DNA of 64,000 nt from Bryum argenteum (lineage: Eukaryota > Streptophyta > Bryopsida > Bryales > Bryaceae): positions 13,637,758 through 13,701,757 of the forward strand of contig CM073323.1 in the NCBI GenBank assembly GCA_037043015.1. Reading direction: 5' to 3'. Below the pieces are notes generated by a model. It searched no databases and was not told the DNA's origin. It was given only the letters and a program-made list of their open reading frames with translations. The translations under genes were made by a program, and so were the position numbers. Of this stretch, positions 44,501 to 58,832 are shown piece by piece; within the stretch, counting starts at the first letter, position 1; every line of letters begins with the position of its first letter.

Positions 44501-47500
44501 TTTGCTGGTGTTATTGGTGCTTTTCTAAATATTGTCCATGACTGGCTCGCTCGGTATCGACCGTCATCAAAGCACAGGGCTTTGAGGTTCGGACATCTCT
44601 TTCAAATAACCTAACTTTGAGTTTCACAGCATTCATAAGTTCCCCTGTAGTTGTGGATCAAATGCTGCATGGCAAGTTCTCAGAATGTCTGGTGGAGCTG
44701 GCAATCAGGTCAGAAGGTTGCTCTCAAATATTCCGTCTAAACAGCATGCAAGTTATATGCGACATTTTATTAAGTCGTGATGATTGGTTTGCGATAATAA
44801 ACTTTATGTAATCGAATATGAGTTGCTAGAAGAGGCGGTTCTAATTCTGTGTTATTTCCTTTGAGGGTGCAGGGTGCTTGAGGCTTGTATTTTGACATTC
44901 ATGTCCGTCATCGCTATTTTTTCGCTGCCCCATTTTTTTGGGCATTGTCTACCTATCCAGAAAGGGTATGTCGGTTACATTCAATCACTTTCAGCCTTGA
45001 ATATATGAAGATAGCCTCTGTAGACACTTGCAGTTAGTCACTTCAACGATGTTTCGATACTTCTGGATCAGAGGTTGTGTACAAGCTACTGACTATGCCC
45101 TGTCCTGCAGTCAGAAAGGCGAAGAGTACTGGTTCAGATATACATGTCCGTTACCAGATCCAGAAACTGGCACTCAGTATTACAATGACCTAGCCTCTCT
45201 CTACTTCGCCGTTCCAAGTCAGGTTCTTTTAAACAACTCACTTGAACTACTCAATTTATCAAGCATTTTCTCCTTTAGTGGTGCACATGAATTATACATG
45301 GACAACATATGTGAGACTTGACATTGAATCGGATTTTTTGACCCCTTTCAGACAATTCAACGACTGTTGGCACTTGGAGCCGGTGTTGCCGATTCTCCTT
45401 TCACAGTCTGTAGTTTGGCCATCTACTCGAGTTCTTTCTTGTTGCTGTTTATACTAGCCTACGGCATTGCGACTCCCGGCGGCATATTTATGCCTTCTAT
45501 AATGGTAAGCACTTCGTGTTTCCAGTTTATCCGATTCTGTATTGCTGTAAATTGCAACTCATATTCAGGTCTGCTTCCAGCTTGTTTGAAATTAGGCTTG
45601 GTAGTATGCAAGGACGAGGTTGCATATACTTGCCTGCTGATAGGGAGTTCGCATTAAGTTCTAGAATTTTCTTGAATCTGCCTCACATTGATTGTTGTCA
45701 GGTTGGTGCATCTACTGGAGCATGTCTGGGGCGCATTTTTGAGCTTCTCTTTCCGCAGTAAGCGACTTTTCAGCATCTTATTTGAGGGCTTTGTCAATCA
45801 AAATGTAGTGATTCCATTTTGTGTTATAATTATCCAAAAGTTTGAGGATCAAAGCTGATGAATTAAGCTGCCTAGTCATGAACGGACTTTCCATAAGATA
45901 CTTCATGAAATGTAATTGAATTGTCATGAAATCAGTTTATCACTTCTGAGCGTATTTGAATTGTATGGCAGTGCATCAAGTATCAATTTTTTTGCTTTCG
46001 GGTGGCGGGAATTGACTTGCTTATGTCCAGCCCTAACATGATTTATGTCCTGCCTCTTGTTGTTGTATTGCAGGTTGTCAGTACAACCGGGGATGCATGC
46101 GCTTGTGGGGGCGACTGCTATGCTTGGTGGAGTTTTTCGATCCTCCATTTCCTTGGTACAGTACTGCGACTCTGAATTCTTATCAAAATATGCTTATTAT
46201 CATGTTTGGCCATTTTCTGCTGTTATTACTTTAGAGCACCTGATATTTAGTGAAAGCGTTCGTGTCTTAACCCCTAACTCTCCTTTGAAGTCCGAAATGG
46301 GTTTTTGCAATTTCGGGTAGCCTAGATGAAGGGGTTAGAAGTAATATTTGTGCCTGAGGGTTTTATTGGGTCCTAATTATACTGCAAAGTGTATGTGGTA
46401 AAATTTGCAAAGTCAAATTCCAATTTTTGAGTCTTCTAGGACGATCCTTGGGTTGCGAGCCAAGATGGGGCAGCTTAAAAAAGCAACTTTTTAAAAATTG
46501 TTTTTCGAAACATGTTCATTACTAAATCACTACTTAACTTTCAAAGTGACTCAAGTCAAAAGTTTACCAATTTTACAAGGGCAACCTCCAAAAATTTCAA
46601 AACCAATCTTCGCAATGCCCAAAAAAACTTGGGAGACAAACTTTGGATGTTATGATCGCTCAAATGGTAAACATCCAACGGTCAATTTTTTGAAAAGTAA
46701 TCAAGCATATTCTTAGGTACAAGATCTTACGGATGGAAGTTTTAAAAAAGGAAAAGAAATTGGTTCACACCCCACAAGTGCTTAGAGGTAGAGAATTGCA
46801 GTTTTGAGGTTTCAAGCTCCCAAAAAACACCAAGGAGATTTAGGGGTTAATTGGTTTTTGTTTCCCTCTTCCCTGCAGATGTAGCCCTCTCATAAGAAAC
46901 GCGAAATGGCCAGAATATCGCCGACACAATTAAATACCTGTAGAATTAGTTTGAGCAATCCTCTTATCCACGAATACAATTCCTAGGGTGTGAATTTCTG
47001 CTTGGTTCACTTATGAATCCATGTCTGTTGCTTGGATAACATACAACGGCCTCGAACTAACAACTAGAATTGATGGCACAGGTTGTGATTATGGTGGAGG
47101 GCACAGGGGGAATAGAGTTCTTATTGCCAGTCATACTTGCAATCGTACTTTCCAATTGGGTGGCCCATCACATTCATTACGCAGGGGCATATGAATCTGA
47201 CTTGGAGCGAATTGGTGAGGTTCATTTTCTGCAAGACGAGCCTTCACAAAGACTCAACCTGATCACGGCTCGGGACATTATGGCGCCAGATGTGATACAT
47301 TTCAACGAGGTAGCCATAATCTTACAACTCGATTGCACTCATAAGTAATCTTTCAACCATACTGATCATCCAATGCTTTGTCAGATTACCTCTGTGGCAG
47401 AGGTGGTGGCAGTCCTCCGCGAAACAACCCACAATGGCTTCCCCATCATTCGACACACCAATGGAGATGTTGCACATCCGGATGGTCAAGTAGTGGGTGT

Positions 47501-48571
47501 CATTTTGAGGCACCAGATACTGCTGTTGTTAGAGCGACGCGCCATTCTCGAGATGGATGCTCAAGGACTGGACCGACGTGTACAACGTCACGGTTCCGGT
47601 GCTCCGCGGCTGACGAAGGAGCATAAACTGCTGGACCGACTCATGCGTGTGTACCACCACTATCATCATCCTCATCGGCGATACTTAAGCTCCCGGCCTG
47701 AAGCAGTTGATGAATTGGGACTCGATGAACTGCTCTTAGAGGTTTGAATAATCTCACACTCCCAATCGAAAATTATCAAGAATGTGATGCTGTTGACGAA
47801 TTTGCTAACCATGACCGAATTCTCTGTACCGATCGGAGCTAAGATAAGTCTTGTGGCCTGCCATGATCCAGGATACGGAGGAACCAGCTGTGAATGGCAG
47901 CAGACTTAGCACGGGCGGCATAGAAAAGGGTCAGAAATTGCAGCTGGCTTCTGGCAAAATATTAGCAATAGATTTCCGGCCATGGATGAATCGTGCTCCT
48001 TTGATGGTACAACATCTCAAACTTTCTCTGATTATATTGAGGAACTTACGTATCGCATGCCTTCGAAGACGTAGGATTTGCTTCTAGAATCACACTGTAT
48101 TGTTGTTCGCTCACTTCTGCTCCACAAAGTGGGAACGTTGACACTAGTGTGATTTTCACTAAGAATATATAAAATGGCAATGCCTTGATTGTGCAGGTTT
48201 GTGCTGAGACTTCAGCTCGGCGGGTTTACATCATATTTCGAACACTGGGTTTGAGACATCTTTGCGTGACGGATGCAAGCAACAGGTCAGCGACTACCTG
48301 ATCACTGCTACAAATAGTTCAATGACTTGCTGGATTCAGTGTATGGCCAGCATTATCATCACCCTTATATATAACAGTGTGCTGGTTGTTGTGCTGAAGG
48401 TTGGTGGGCATGATAACGAGGAAAGACATCGCCAAGACGCACAAGGGTCAGTTGGTAGAGCAGTTGGAAGCTGAGCAAACAGACAATGATAACAGCCAGT
48501 CGAGCTTCGGAGAAAAATCGCCCACCTTCAACGAAAGAACAGCACGAGATGTTCTCTTCTCGTTGCCATGA
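41511..48571 (+). CDS. CLC-family anion channel/exchanger with C-terminal CBS domains
   Basis: An intron-rich gene from ATG at 41511 to TGA at 48571 ([12 protein letters not shown]). The N-terminus is acidic, with [11 protein letters not shown]. Then come [12 protein letters not shown] (helix B), [40 protein letters not shown] (gating Glu in GQEGP), [19 protein letters not shown] (proton-glutamate position retained), [35 protein letters not shown], and HIHYAG. The two CBS modules include [36 protein letters not shown] and VGMITRKDI. Both key glutamates favour a 2Cl-/H+-type exchanger on an endomembrane. The canonical GSGIPE motif is replaced by GGGVTL. Reading of the exon 1-2 joint is uncertain. 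An intron holds a MITE. Confidence 0.9.
46267..46850. mobile_element. MITE in a CLC intron (TTAACCCC family)
   Basis: 584 bp bounded by TTAACCCCTAACTCTCCTT at the left and AAGGAGATTTAGGGGTTAA at the right, an imperfect 19-bp terminal inverted repeat that starts with TTAA. No coding potential. It lies in an intron between the exon ending near 46155 and the exon beginning near 47081. Diverged copies occur at 34.1 and 35.0 kb. Confidence 0.88.
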
Positions 48572-48599
48572 CTGCAATCCAGTAAATTATGCACTAACA

Positions 48600-49620
48600 C
48601 CCGCTTGTGTAACATGTTTCATATCCTCAGTGATGCAATTGCAGAACGGGATATATTCTTCTAAGTAGCAACATTAGCTACTTTCACCTTTTCAATTCTT
48701 CTAGTCTTTCGGAAAGTCTGCCGGTGCCATAGCCAACAAATGGTTGCACAGGTCCAGGAGTCCAGGACATGAAGCTCAGAAGCTCTTATTCTTTCCTAAA
48801 CTGTATTCTTTGCGTAGATACTGCCTCTCAACTTTTGGGATGCTGGTCTAGTCGCTGTGAAAAAGCTTTGTTGACAATCAGAGCCAATGCTCTCCGTTAG
48901 CGACACGCTTTTTACCACTTCTTGGAGCTTTTTGGGTAAGGCTTTTGGTGGAAATTTATATCTATATGATTGTTTTTGAATGTTTTTGAAGGTAATTTTC
49001 CTGATTTCAGCCCAACTCTCTGTCATCTAGTTTTGTTTGAAGCACATTGGAATTCAGAAAAGGCTTCTTGGATTTCAGAAAAGGCTTCTTGGATTTCAGA
49101 AAAGGCTTCTTGGATTTCAGAAAAGGCTTCTCTCTATATCGGTAGGACTTCTGTACCGGTACAACTTTTATGGTGGTGGTTAGTGTTTTACTTTTGTACA
49201 GGTTGTTCAGGCATTCATTCTTCATTTCAGTTACTCTCTTCTATAAGGTAGATTTAGCTTCTGGCATGTTGTTGCTAGAGTGGATGAAAAGATGCTTCAT
49301 TCGTCAAACAGACGAATGCATGTCCATATTGACAAGTTTTCATCAACAGATTCACAAAGTAAGTTTTGAATATTCTTGGTTTCTCATGAGCGGTGAGCTT
49401 CAAAATGTCACTCACGGCTCACCGCTGGACACTCAACGCTCCTGCTATAGGGTCGCTCCCAGGCATGGAATCTCAGTCATAGGTGCTTGAACACCTGCTA
49501 TTTTCTCGTAATTTGCTACTCTCCACTAACAAAATTCAGGCGATGATAAATACTGAAACATTCATCAGATAAGGTATAGAAGACATGCGTCAATGCAGGA
49601 GGACGACATGTACACTAACT
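48600..49620. other. Convergent intergenic region between CLC and listerin
   Basis: 3' flanks of two converging genes. The only clear structure is a 21-bp tandem repeat at 49051-49133 (listed). No further gene is supported. Confidence 0.5.
49051..49133. repeat. 21-bp tandem repeat, four copies
   Basis: Unit GATTTCAGAAAAGGCTTCTTG, repeated four times almost perfectly. As the unit is a multiple of three, an open frame (SEKASWI) passes through it on the plus strand; it is not thought to be coding. Confidence 0.92.
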
Positions 49621-49623
49621 GGT

Positions 49624-52600
49624 TTAAAATGGGGTCTGGCAAAGAGGACAGGTCGATTTGTGGGAAGTGGAAAACCACTTGTAAAGGCAGGCAGAGTGGA
49701 ACTTGTGCTTGCACGTCTTGCAAGCTAGTCGCGGAAGGGAATGATTAGTCGTGTGGATTATGCTATAGCAGATGGGACACTCCTCCACCCCCTCAAACTC
49801 CCGGTCCACGTTCTTCTTCCACATTTGGATCGCCTCCAGTAATGCTCCATTCTATCATACATAATTTCACAACAAGTTAGCCCCAATCAAAACTAAACAT
49901 GGAAAGTCTAAACATGTTTGCCCTTGTTGAGCTATATTAAAACGTTTTGGATCCTGTGAAAGAATTTACTTTCTCTTAGCATGTACTATAGACTAGGAGA
50001 GATGATTTTAGTATATGTTCTTGATGAGCACGACTCTGTAGGAGCCGACTTTGAGTTTGGAATTGGACCAGAAATGGGATGCTTATGAAGAGTATGTACC
50101 TGATTGCGAAGAAAGGATGCCATGGAGAGGATCCATTTGCGAAGAAGGGTCTCGCTGATCCCCAACCGTCTCGTGCAATCTACCTCCACAGCTCGCAACG
50201 GGTAGCACGATGGGAGCCGAATTACAATATCCAGACACGCCTCCTCCTTCTTATACACAGCTGTGGCTTCACGAAGCGTGCGATTGGCACGAATGGATAG
50301 AGTTTCATCTGCTATAACTGACGCTTGGAGCTGCAAAAAACGAACATACATCAAGCAATTATTTGGTGCACTCTAAGAGAGAACTAAAAGGTATTCAAAA
50401 TAGGAGCATAATTCATTGGATAGTGATGGCAAGTACACAGTACCTGTGAAAACTCGTCTGCAAGAAGATACGTGCTACAATTACTGGATGTGAAATTCTC
50501 GATTGCGGAGGCAGTAGATCTGTCACGCAGACCAGTGAACCATATTCTCACGCACGCTGGTAGAACTCGAAGCAACAAACCGTACACAGCCCCAGCAAGG
50601 ACTACAACGCTTTCTTCCTTCACGGGCCACAAATGTTCGACAGCGAAGCTCACAGTTCCAGTTGACACTGCCCGAGTTGCAGCTGTGGCAGCAGAATTAA
50701 TTTTGGCACCAGCTACTGCTGTCCGTCTTCTTGAAGCAGACGTCCCTGCATGTCCATGAAGGAACATGTTAAGAAAAAAGTCGACAAAAAACAACAGTAA
50801 CATGGTGCTCAGTAAATCAAGGCCTGATAACTGACCTGAAGTTAGATCTAGAGGAATATGCTGAAACAGGCAGTCCAAGAGCGTAGATGATATGTCGGAG
50901 TCCCTTGCAAACTGTAGTAGTCTCTCCCTGACTGGAGAAAGTGGCGGCAATGCATGCAAACGCATCAATAGAAGCGACCATCCCAATAAATATTGCACCT
51001 GTAAAACCATGCAGTATGAGCATTAATGAATTTACAAGATTCAAAATGGGAACTTCACTTCTACAGACTTGCAACTCGAGAAACGGGAAGAACAATCTAT
51101 TAGAAAACTCTCCAATTGTTTTGAGTAGGCCAGAACTAGAAAAAGGAAGAACGGAGGACACGTACACGAAGATCTGATGTGAAAGAGCTCTGAAGAAGAA
51201 GCTTTTCTGGGGTTTCCAACAATTTGGCAAGTTCAGGCCGAAGCTTGGCAGCAGCCGCAAGTGAAGCTTCGTCCTGGGCAGCCTCAGGCGCAGCACCTTC
51301 ATCTGCTTCTGCTTGAGTTTGAGGAACACCAGCCCATGTGACAGCCAACTGTTGGATAGGCTCAGTTGACAGGAACTGAAATGCAACCCATTGCAAAGCA
51401 CGAGTTGAATTGGGTGACAGCAATAGGGCGTAAAGGGCACTAATCGACCCCTTTCCAACTCCCCACAAATCGGCTGCTCGGACTGCAGCTTCTCGAGCCC
51501 TGTTTGTAGCTCCCAGAGCAACTACACCAAGGCTCTCCCACAGGACCGCCTCAGCCCTTCGGTGCTTTGAAATGGTCTTCGCAGCCTCACCGTCGACGTT
51601 GAAGTCCATTGCTGCTGCCTCAGACAGACCTGTGGCCAGCAGGATTCGAAGAAGAGCTTCCATCATATGGTCCTCCACTGCCACCCAGTTGGATACTCGC
51701 AACGTACCTAAAGCCCTCAAAGCCGTCACAGTCTCCAGCTTGTTGAGATCTTTCAGTAAAATCAAAGCCGACACAGCTGCTGCAGCAAGCTTGATCAAAA
51801 TTCTCCTTCCTGATAATTGTTGGATATCTAATGCGCCCTGCTGTCCATCTTCGTAAAAGTTGACGACAATCTCGGCCAACTCTTCAAACTCTACGACAGC
51901 CAAGTCGACCCACTTGCGGAAGCACTTGAGGATGAACGCCCATTCTTCAACACCAAAATCTTGCCAGCAATAGGCCACTGACACAGCAACTAATTGTGCT
52001 AATGTCAGCTCATGTCCACGATGGAGCATCATCCCTGATGTGAGCTGAGGTTCAGGACCCTCTGCCATCCTGAATTGCTTCCTTAGTAACCTCAGAAGAA
52101 GCGACGTTTCTTGAAGGCTGATCTTTGCCTTCGAAGCTGCGGTAATTCCAGAGCTCACGCCTGGCAATTGCAAAGGAAAACATGCTATGGCCACTTCAAG
52201 CCATTGATACCCTTTCGCCTCTCCCCGTCCTTCGATGTCAGCGAGAGGTGGCAAGGTGAGGGCGTTGTCTAACCAATCACACACTGTATGCTTCAAAGCC
52301 TGGCCCCCGCCTTCACTACTTTCGGCATTAGAAGACTCTGGCAATGGATTACGTAGAACTGGCATCAAAGTCAACAACAAAGAGGGCAAGACTTCGATGA
52401 GGCCTGCATCGGCTCCAACATCTGCCTTTGCAATATACTCAAAAAAGAATTGTTCTGCATCGATTCTTTTCCACACGGCTTCTCCATCCACCAAGGCTCT
52501 CAGTAAGGTTAGCAATGCATTTGTAGACGGGCCCATTTCCAAAAAGAGATCGTCCCCGACAGAGCCTTCCTGAGCAACCCGATCTGAACTTTCGAAAGTA

Positions 52601-55600
52601 GAACCGGCGATGAGTGAACGGAAGCACATATCCAAAAACGAAGGGAGCTTCTGTCCTGTTGCGTTCCTTGCGGTGTTGCATAGGAACTCAAGAGGATGCT
52701 GAGAAGCAGAGCCGCCTCGCCACTCCCAAGAGCAAAGTAATTCAATGACGAGCCATATCCTATACTCCTCAGTCCCCTTATCAGAAGACATGGAAGTACG
52801 CCCAGCATACACACTTTCAGGACCAAGATTTCTGGCCAGTACATCGGCATATGCACAAAATCGCTGGTGCACCTCATCCTGCTGAGATCAAACAAAGAGA
52901 GAATGAGTGCTCTCAATCCCAGGAAACAAAGCAATTCTTCTCCGCCTTGAAATATAAGGCAGATACAATATTGTGACCAACGAACCCACCCATCTTGTAG
53001 GTTATAGTACTACGTGTACTCTATTGCGCATATTTAGAGTGCAAGATATTTGCATAATACTCGGTACATGTTCATGATGTCTTTAGCAGGTTCGCAGGTT
53101 CGCAAGAGGATAAAACACATAGATTAACTAGCCACCAGAAACCACCAATAAAAGACTGGAAGTTAGAACAAACCTTAACCAATGTTGTCTTCCAAGGGAA
53201 CTCGACAATTGGAATTGCGTTGTGAGTATCCTGCACCCAACTAGGCCAGGAGAGCCTTGGAGCAAGTGTGCAGGATATAGTATCTTGAATTTCGTCTTCT
53301 CCAGTACAAAAGTAATCAACCATTTCGGATACCCAATCGGCGCACAAAGTAGAGATTGGAACAGTGTCTGAAGACTCCTCAAGCACAAGAGCGCTTCTCA
53401 CAACTTCTGTTAGTATCCGTCGTATGTGCTCACGGCTCTGCCTCCCAAGTTTTTGATGAATTACCGAGGAGCTACTCCTGCGTAGGTTCGCTAAGCAGTT
53501 CAAAAACGAAAGTCGACTCTGCTCCATGTGGTGGTGGGTTGAAACAACGTCCTCACTCGAAGTGTTCTCTTTAACACCGTCTGTTTCCCTTCTCTCATCC
53601 TCAGACTCGTCAGAATCGTCCTCTGTGACTTTTCTAGAGAGAGGCTGCAGAAAAGCCCAATAGAGACAAAACAGGGTACAGAGCAGCTGCGGCCCCGAGG
53701 ATTGCACCGCACCAAGAGCAGGCGCGATAACTTCCACCACGTCAAGTGCTGACCTTGCAAGCTCGAAACTGATCAATTTTTCCCCATCATCACTCTCAAT
53801 CTGAGTCAATTTCGAATCGACCTTCTCGGATAATATGAAGGAAGGTGCAGCTCTAGTCCATTGAGTGTCGTGCAGAAGCAACACTTTAATCAAGTGTCTT
53901 GAAAGGATCTCCATCAATTGCGTAGTAGTGTCGGGTGAAAGAAGACTTTCCTCTGGACTCTGAGGACTCAATAAACTCCTGCATCAAAAGTAGGTAGTGC
54001 TGAGATGGAACGCAAAGATAAGACTCAACCAGTAGGATTTCACTCCAAATTCAGTCGAGACCTTAAGACCATAGGGATAAGAGTGACTAGGAGTAGAGGA
54101 ATTAAACATAAAGCTCACTCACCTTAGAAGCCTAACACACGCTGGATGAAGAAGGTTGTTACTGCTAGCAACAGCTAGAGCGGCAGCATCGAGCCTAGGT
54201 AATCTCCACAAGTCCAACATATTTGTTACCGTGTCGTGCTCAGCTGCATTGTTTGCGAGCCTTGCCCACCTTTCACTAAATTTGCCAACTGCTGTAGCCA
54301 GAACTCCGACACTTAACAGATCCTTATCATCAAGATCACTTCTCTCTTCACCTGGGCGCAGCCATGCCGCGGCACACTCTATTGTTGATTTCCAATAACA
54401 ATGAAATTCCTTCACCTCAAAGAAAGATAGTAAAAGATCCAGTTTAGGTTCAATGAGCTTCTCATCTTCTCCAGATAAGCACCATGGAACCACCTCCTGA
54501 AGAAATCGCCTCCTGATGGAATCGCCTAAAACTTGTTCTTGTGAAGCAAATGCGGAAGTTCCATAGGTCGCAATGAGCTTCCCGAGCAATCTCAGCGCTT
54601 CTGGATGCCCCTGCCATCAAAGAAAAGCTAGCACCATCAGATACTAACGTTGTATCATCTCTAATGGTAGACATGAGGCTCACTCATGTCATATACTTGA
54701 ATGAAACAGAAAATAAGAGGTGAAGATCAACGTCAGGACAAAACATGCGAATAGAACCGTTTCATTGAAGAGCACTTTGCTGGTAAACCATGTCCTAAAC
54801 TCTCAAAGATCTCCTGTAGAGAGTAAGATGACAATCAAGAGGAAAAGAAAGAAACTCACTGAATGCCTTATTGCTGGAAATCCTTTTGCCACAAAAGGCT
54901 GAACAACATTCTGAAGAAGCCACGAATTGTTTGTATTCTCCTTTTCAGGCAACTTCTCATGAAGCAAAGAAAAGAAATCTTCAAGACGAGCCAATCGCGG
55001 TCCATTCTCTGAAGATTTGTCTAAAAGAATGCTCACACATGAAGTTTGAAGGCCAGGCCAGAAAGCATCTAATAGATCTTCTTTTTGGCCAAGTACGATC
55101 AAAATATCTACAATAGTACGAGCTACATCATCCGAAACTGGCGGTAATAAAACAGGATGCGAATGAGCACTCTTCGCAGCAGCATTAGTGGAGTCTTGGT
55201 CCTGACTGGCAACATTTGCATACTGACACCAGACTATTTTAAACAACACTTCGTCCACTAGGAAGTCCTGCAACGTTTTACAATCTGTCTCCTTCGCATA
55301 TCTGCACCAACATGAGTCGATCGTCGGGTCAGGTCAGCCTGAATGAACAACATTGCAGAACACCTAAAAGAAAAAGCAAAAACAGGACTACATCTCTAGA
55401 GCACGAACTGCACCAGAACTCTCAATAAGAGACGACGTAAGTTGACAACCTAGGCTACAAAAATGCAAGTGGGATCCATTGACTGACCACGCATATATAG
55501 AATAGACATTTTTCCCACAACTTGCGCATCCAAGATTACAGGAACCGCCAATGTCAAGGAAAAGTTGGCAAACTCTCACCTCTTAGCATTCACGACAACC

Positions 55601-58600
55601 CCAACAAAACATTCTTGGAATGTTTTGAAGAAAGAACGCCTGTCTGCAGTTGATAATGCAGGCACATACACGCCTTGCCAAAGCCGACTAAAGAACTCAA
55701 GAAAAAACCCTTGAGGAGGAGCCACAAACTGTGGTGGAATGAGAGCGAGTAACGGATAGATACAGGGATAAGATATTTGTTGAGATCCAAAACAACCTTG
55801 TCTAAGAAATTCCCACAATTTCGGGAGAATTGCTTTGCGAATAGAGTTACTTCCCCACGCTTGAGGTATGTTTTTACTGAAAATTAAAACCATATCCCAC
55901 ATAGGTTGATGACAACTTGTTTCTTTTTCTCCCAAAGCACCCAGCACAAGTTTCACAGAATTGTCAAGATTGTCTTCGTCAGTAAAGACCTGCATCCAGG
56001 AACCAAAAATTTAAAATAATTGTTCAAACACTTGGGCAAAAACACCGGGATATCATTTCTGTAACTTCCGAAGCAGAACCAAATGAGAACCTGGAGACTA
56101 CCGAGCTATGATGATAGAATCACTCAAGACTACGATTCAACACCAAAGAGCGACAATGGGTACTAGGCCTGTAATCGTTAGTGAATGACTTAAAAATAGG
56201 AGAAACTCTTTAGTCTTCTGTAGATTGAGGAATATGCATGTGCACCTCGGAACTACAGCTCCAATATGTAGAAGTAATGAACAGATTACTTTACCTGTGG
56301 AATGTGTTGAACATAGGTCCGTAGAGTTTGATAAACAGCCGACCGCACCTGAGAGCTTTTGTTCTTCACGGAGCTTTGAAAGGACTTATGCTTATGAAAT
56401 AATGAAATGGCAGCCTCCTTAGCAGCTTCTCCAGCCCCTACGGCAGCACCAGCTGCAGAAGTGCTCTCTGCAGGCCCCTCCTTCAAGGGTGAGGATGTTG
56501 AACCTACTAATACATCTAGTAGTGCAGCCAGAGCAAGCAGAGAAGAAGATAAAATCTGCACACGATAGGTATTCTTGATTTAGAGCAGACAACTACGCCA
56601 AAGAGCCACTTCATGGTACCCCGTCTTTAGAAGTAAGACAGAAGCTTTCCATGGAAAGTACGAGGCAGAGGCGATACTTCAGATAGAAGTATCCATATGC
56701 AAGACAAGATTTAACATGAGCTCTGAGGTGGGAATAATTCCCCAAATCCTAAGTCCAAAAAAGCTCAACATTTGACACAAACGCGTGTGTCATTCATAGG
56801 AGATGTAGGCTTTTAGAACCAACCCTTTCTAGTTTCTCTGTGACTTCTTCTGGAAGGGCACCCATTTCTGTTAAAATCTGCGGGGTCAACTTCAGATTCT
56901 CGTCCAGATGGACCATGATGTCTTTCAAACAAAAGATCAACACGTCCACCCTCTTCCTCCGATCAGGAAAAGTGACCTGCAATTCAGTGAAAGCGAAAGC
57001 AACGAAAGAGCAGAGGTGAGGGTGGTCATCCAAATATGAGAGGAAACGTGAGGAAACTACAATGGCCTCGTCGAATTCAAACCTTCTAATTTGATAAAAT
57101 CAGCTGCAAAGTACGTATACAACGTCCAAGATGAATATTGCCAAATCAGAAGACTAACCTGAAATGATCGCTGAGCAGCTTCAGCAACTTCTCTTGACGG
57201 ATCAAATTGAGAAACCCACCAAGCCCCCATCAATGATTTAAGGTGGCGTGCTAACCCTCTTCTGTTAACACAGAAAAAGAAGGCAAGACATTTAAGTACT
57301 ATTGCGATGCTTACAAATCAACGTCTTCGTACACAGAGAATCAACAGAAACTAGAATACATGCTAAATCAAATATTACTACGACTACATATGTTGCACTA
57401 CTCAACAGTCTTAGTTCCTCAGAAAGTGAGCTGCCAGTCCTTGAACAGTTATACTTCACGACAGAGTGCTCAAATAAATCGAATAAAAGTTTCTAACTAA
57501 CCGCGTCAGAGTTCTTTGCTAGAGTCTAGATGTCCTCAAGCCGATAGCGGCGTCTAAACTTATCCCGAATATATGAAAAAGGGGCACAACATAGAAGACT
57601 TTATTAACTACTGCTTGGGAAGACTCCTCAGAACTTTGTCTATGATTCAACCTCATCCTAAATATCGAGAGTTGTGTTTCAAGTAAGTAAGAACCCCAAG
57701 AATAGGACAGGTGAGGACGCACCCTGCATTCGTAGTGAGGTCAGCCATTGCTCCATGGGTATTTTCCCGCACCTGTCGGTTATTGTCTTGCACAAGCCTT
57801 TTATACTCAAATACCTGTTCAGTCAATGGATCGTACTAGTCATATATCATCACCTTTTTGTATTTAAGCACGAGAACCAGAAGCATGCATAATCGCAGAT
57901 CACGCAGATGCATCTGCAAGAATGAGCATCTCAGAGAATTAACAAGCGAGAGGCACGCACCCAAGTAAGAAGTATCGCAGCTAACTCATCAACCGAGTGC
58001 TCCTTGAATATTCCCCTGAGAGCAGCAAGGGCTTTAAGCTGCAGGAGCACAGTTATGAATAGGTTTAGCGGAATGGTGTTGTTCAAGCATTGCAAACTAT
58101 CAGATGCGTCTTTAAACACATTCAGCAGGTTTACATCAAACGTTTATGAGGGATCTCTGACCTTCGTTGTCGGGTCTCGTTTAGACAATCTCTTGAGGTG
58201 TAGAGCTGCTTCTCCATCAAGGTCCTACAGTGAAGACAAACTAGATTTAGCCAGGAAACATGGAACCAAGCACGAGGTGCAAATGATCAAAAAGGAGCGA
58301 GTTACTTATGTTATTGCAAATCTCTCCCGCTACTGAAATACACACACGCAAGTAATCGTCCAACTATGCTCCAACTTCATACCCGTCTGACTCTGGATCA
58401 GCTGAATCTGCCAAGAATCGCTGAATACACAATGAACCGAACGTAACGAGATCTGTAACGTACAGTACCTGTGAGACCTCTCTTTCAGCTGGGAGTGTTG
58501 TCTCCACTAGGGAACTCCCCACATATCCTCCAAATCCAAGAGGCGCTACTCCAGTCTGAGCACCTGCCAAACTGCATCCGAGGACCATTTGATTTCATGA

Positions 58601-58832
58601 CACTGTAAGTTTTTCACATAACGATGACTACCAAAACTTGGAATTGTAATTCGTCCACAGTACTTTTATGTCATAATCATGTGGGCAATTTATGAGAACA
58701 GTAACAATATTCCCAATCAACAATCCAGAAAATGAGCTCTAGATCTGTTATAGTGCACGATGTTCAATACACGAACCTGCTGCTTGAGGGCCGCGTCCTA
58801 CTGCGACCAGGAGCGCCCTTCTCCCGGCCCAT
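49624..58832 (-). CDS. LTN1: Listerin E3 ubiquitin ligase (ribosome-associated quality control)
   Basis: A long multi-exon minus-strand gene. The start at 58832 reads [18 protein letters not shown], the usual listerin opening. The following HEAT-like exons contain [20 protein letters not shown] and ILLTWVR (57.9-58.1 kb), [20 protein letters not shown] (56.8-57.0), [20 protein letters not shown] (56.3), and [20 protein letters not shown] (55.6-56.0). The largest exon (51.15-52.87 kb) gives the middle repeats. The last exon encodes [47 protein letters not shown], the C-terminal RING that ends the protein as in yeast and animal Ltn1. Listerin ubiquitylates nascent chains stalled on 60S subunits, together with NEMF/Rqc2. 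All RING cysteines and histidines appear present, so the gene looks functional. Confidence 0.93.

Noticed and set aside
48970-49251. Plus-strand frame with SEKASWI repeats
   Set aside because: A 21-bp tandem repeat between converging gene ends; no homology and no support for coding.
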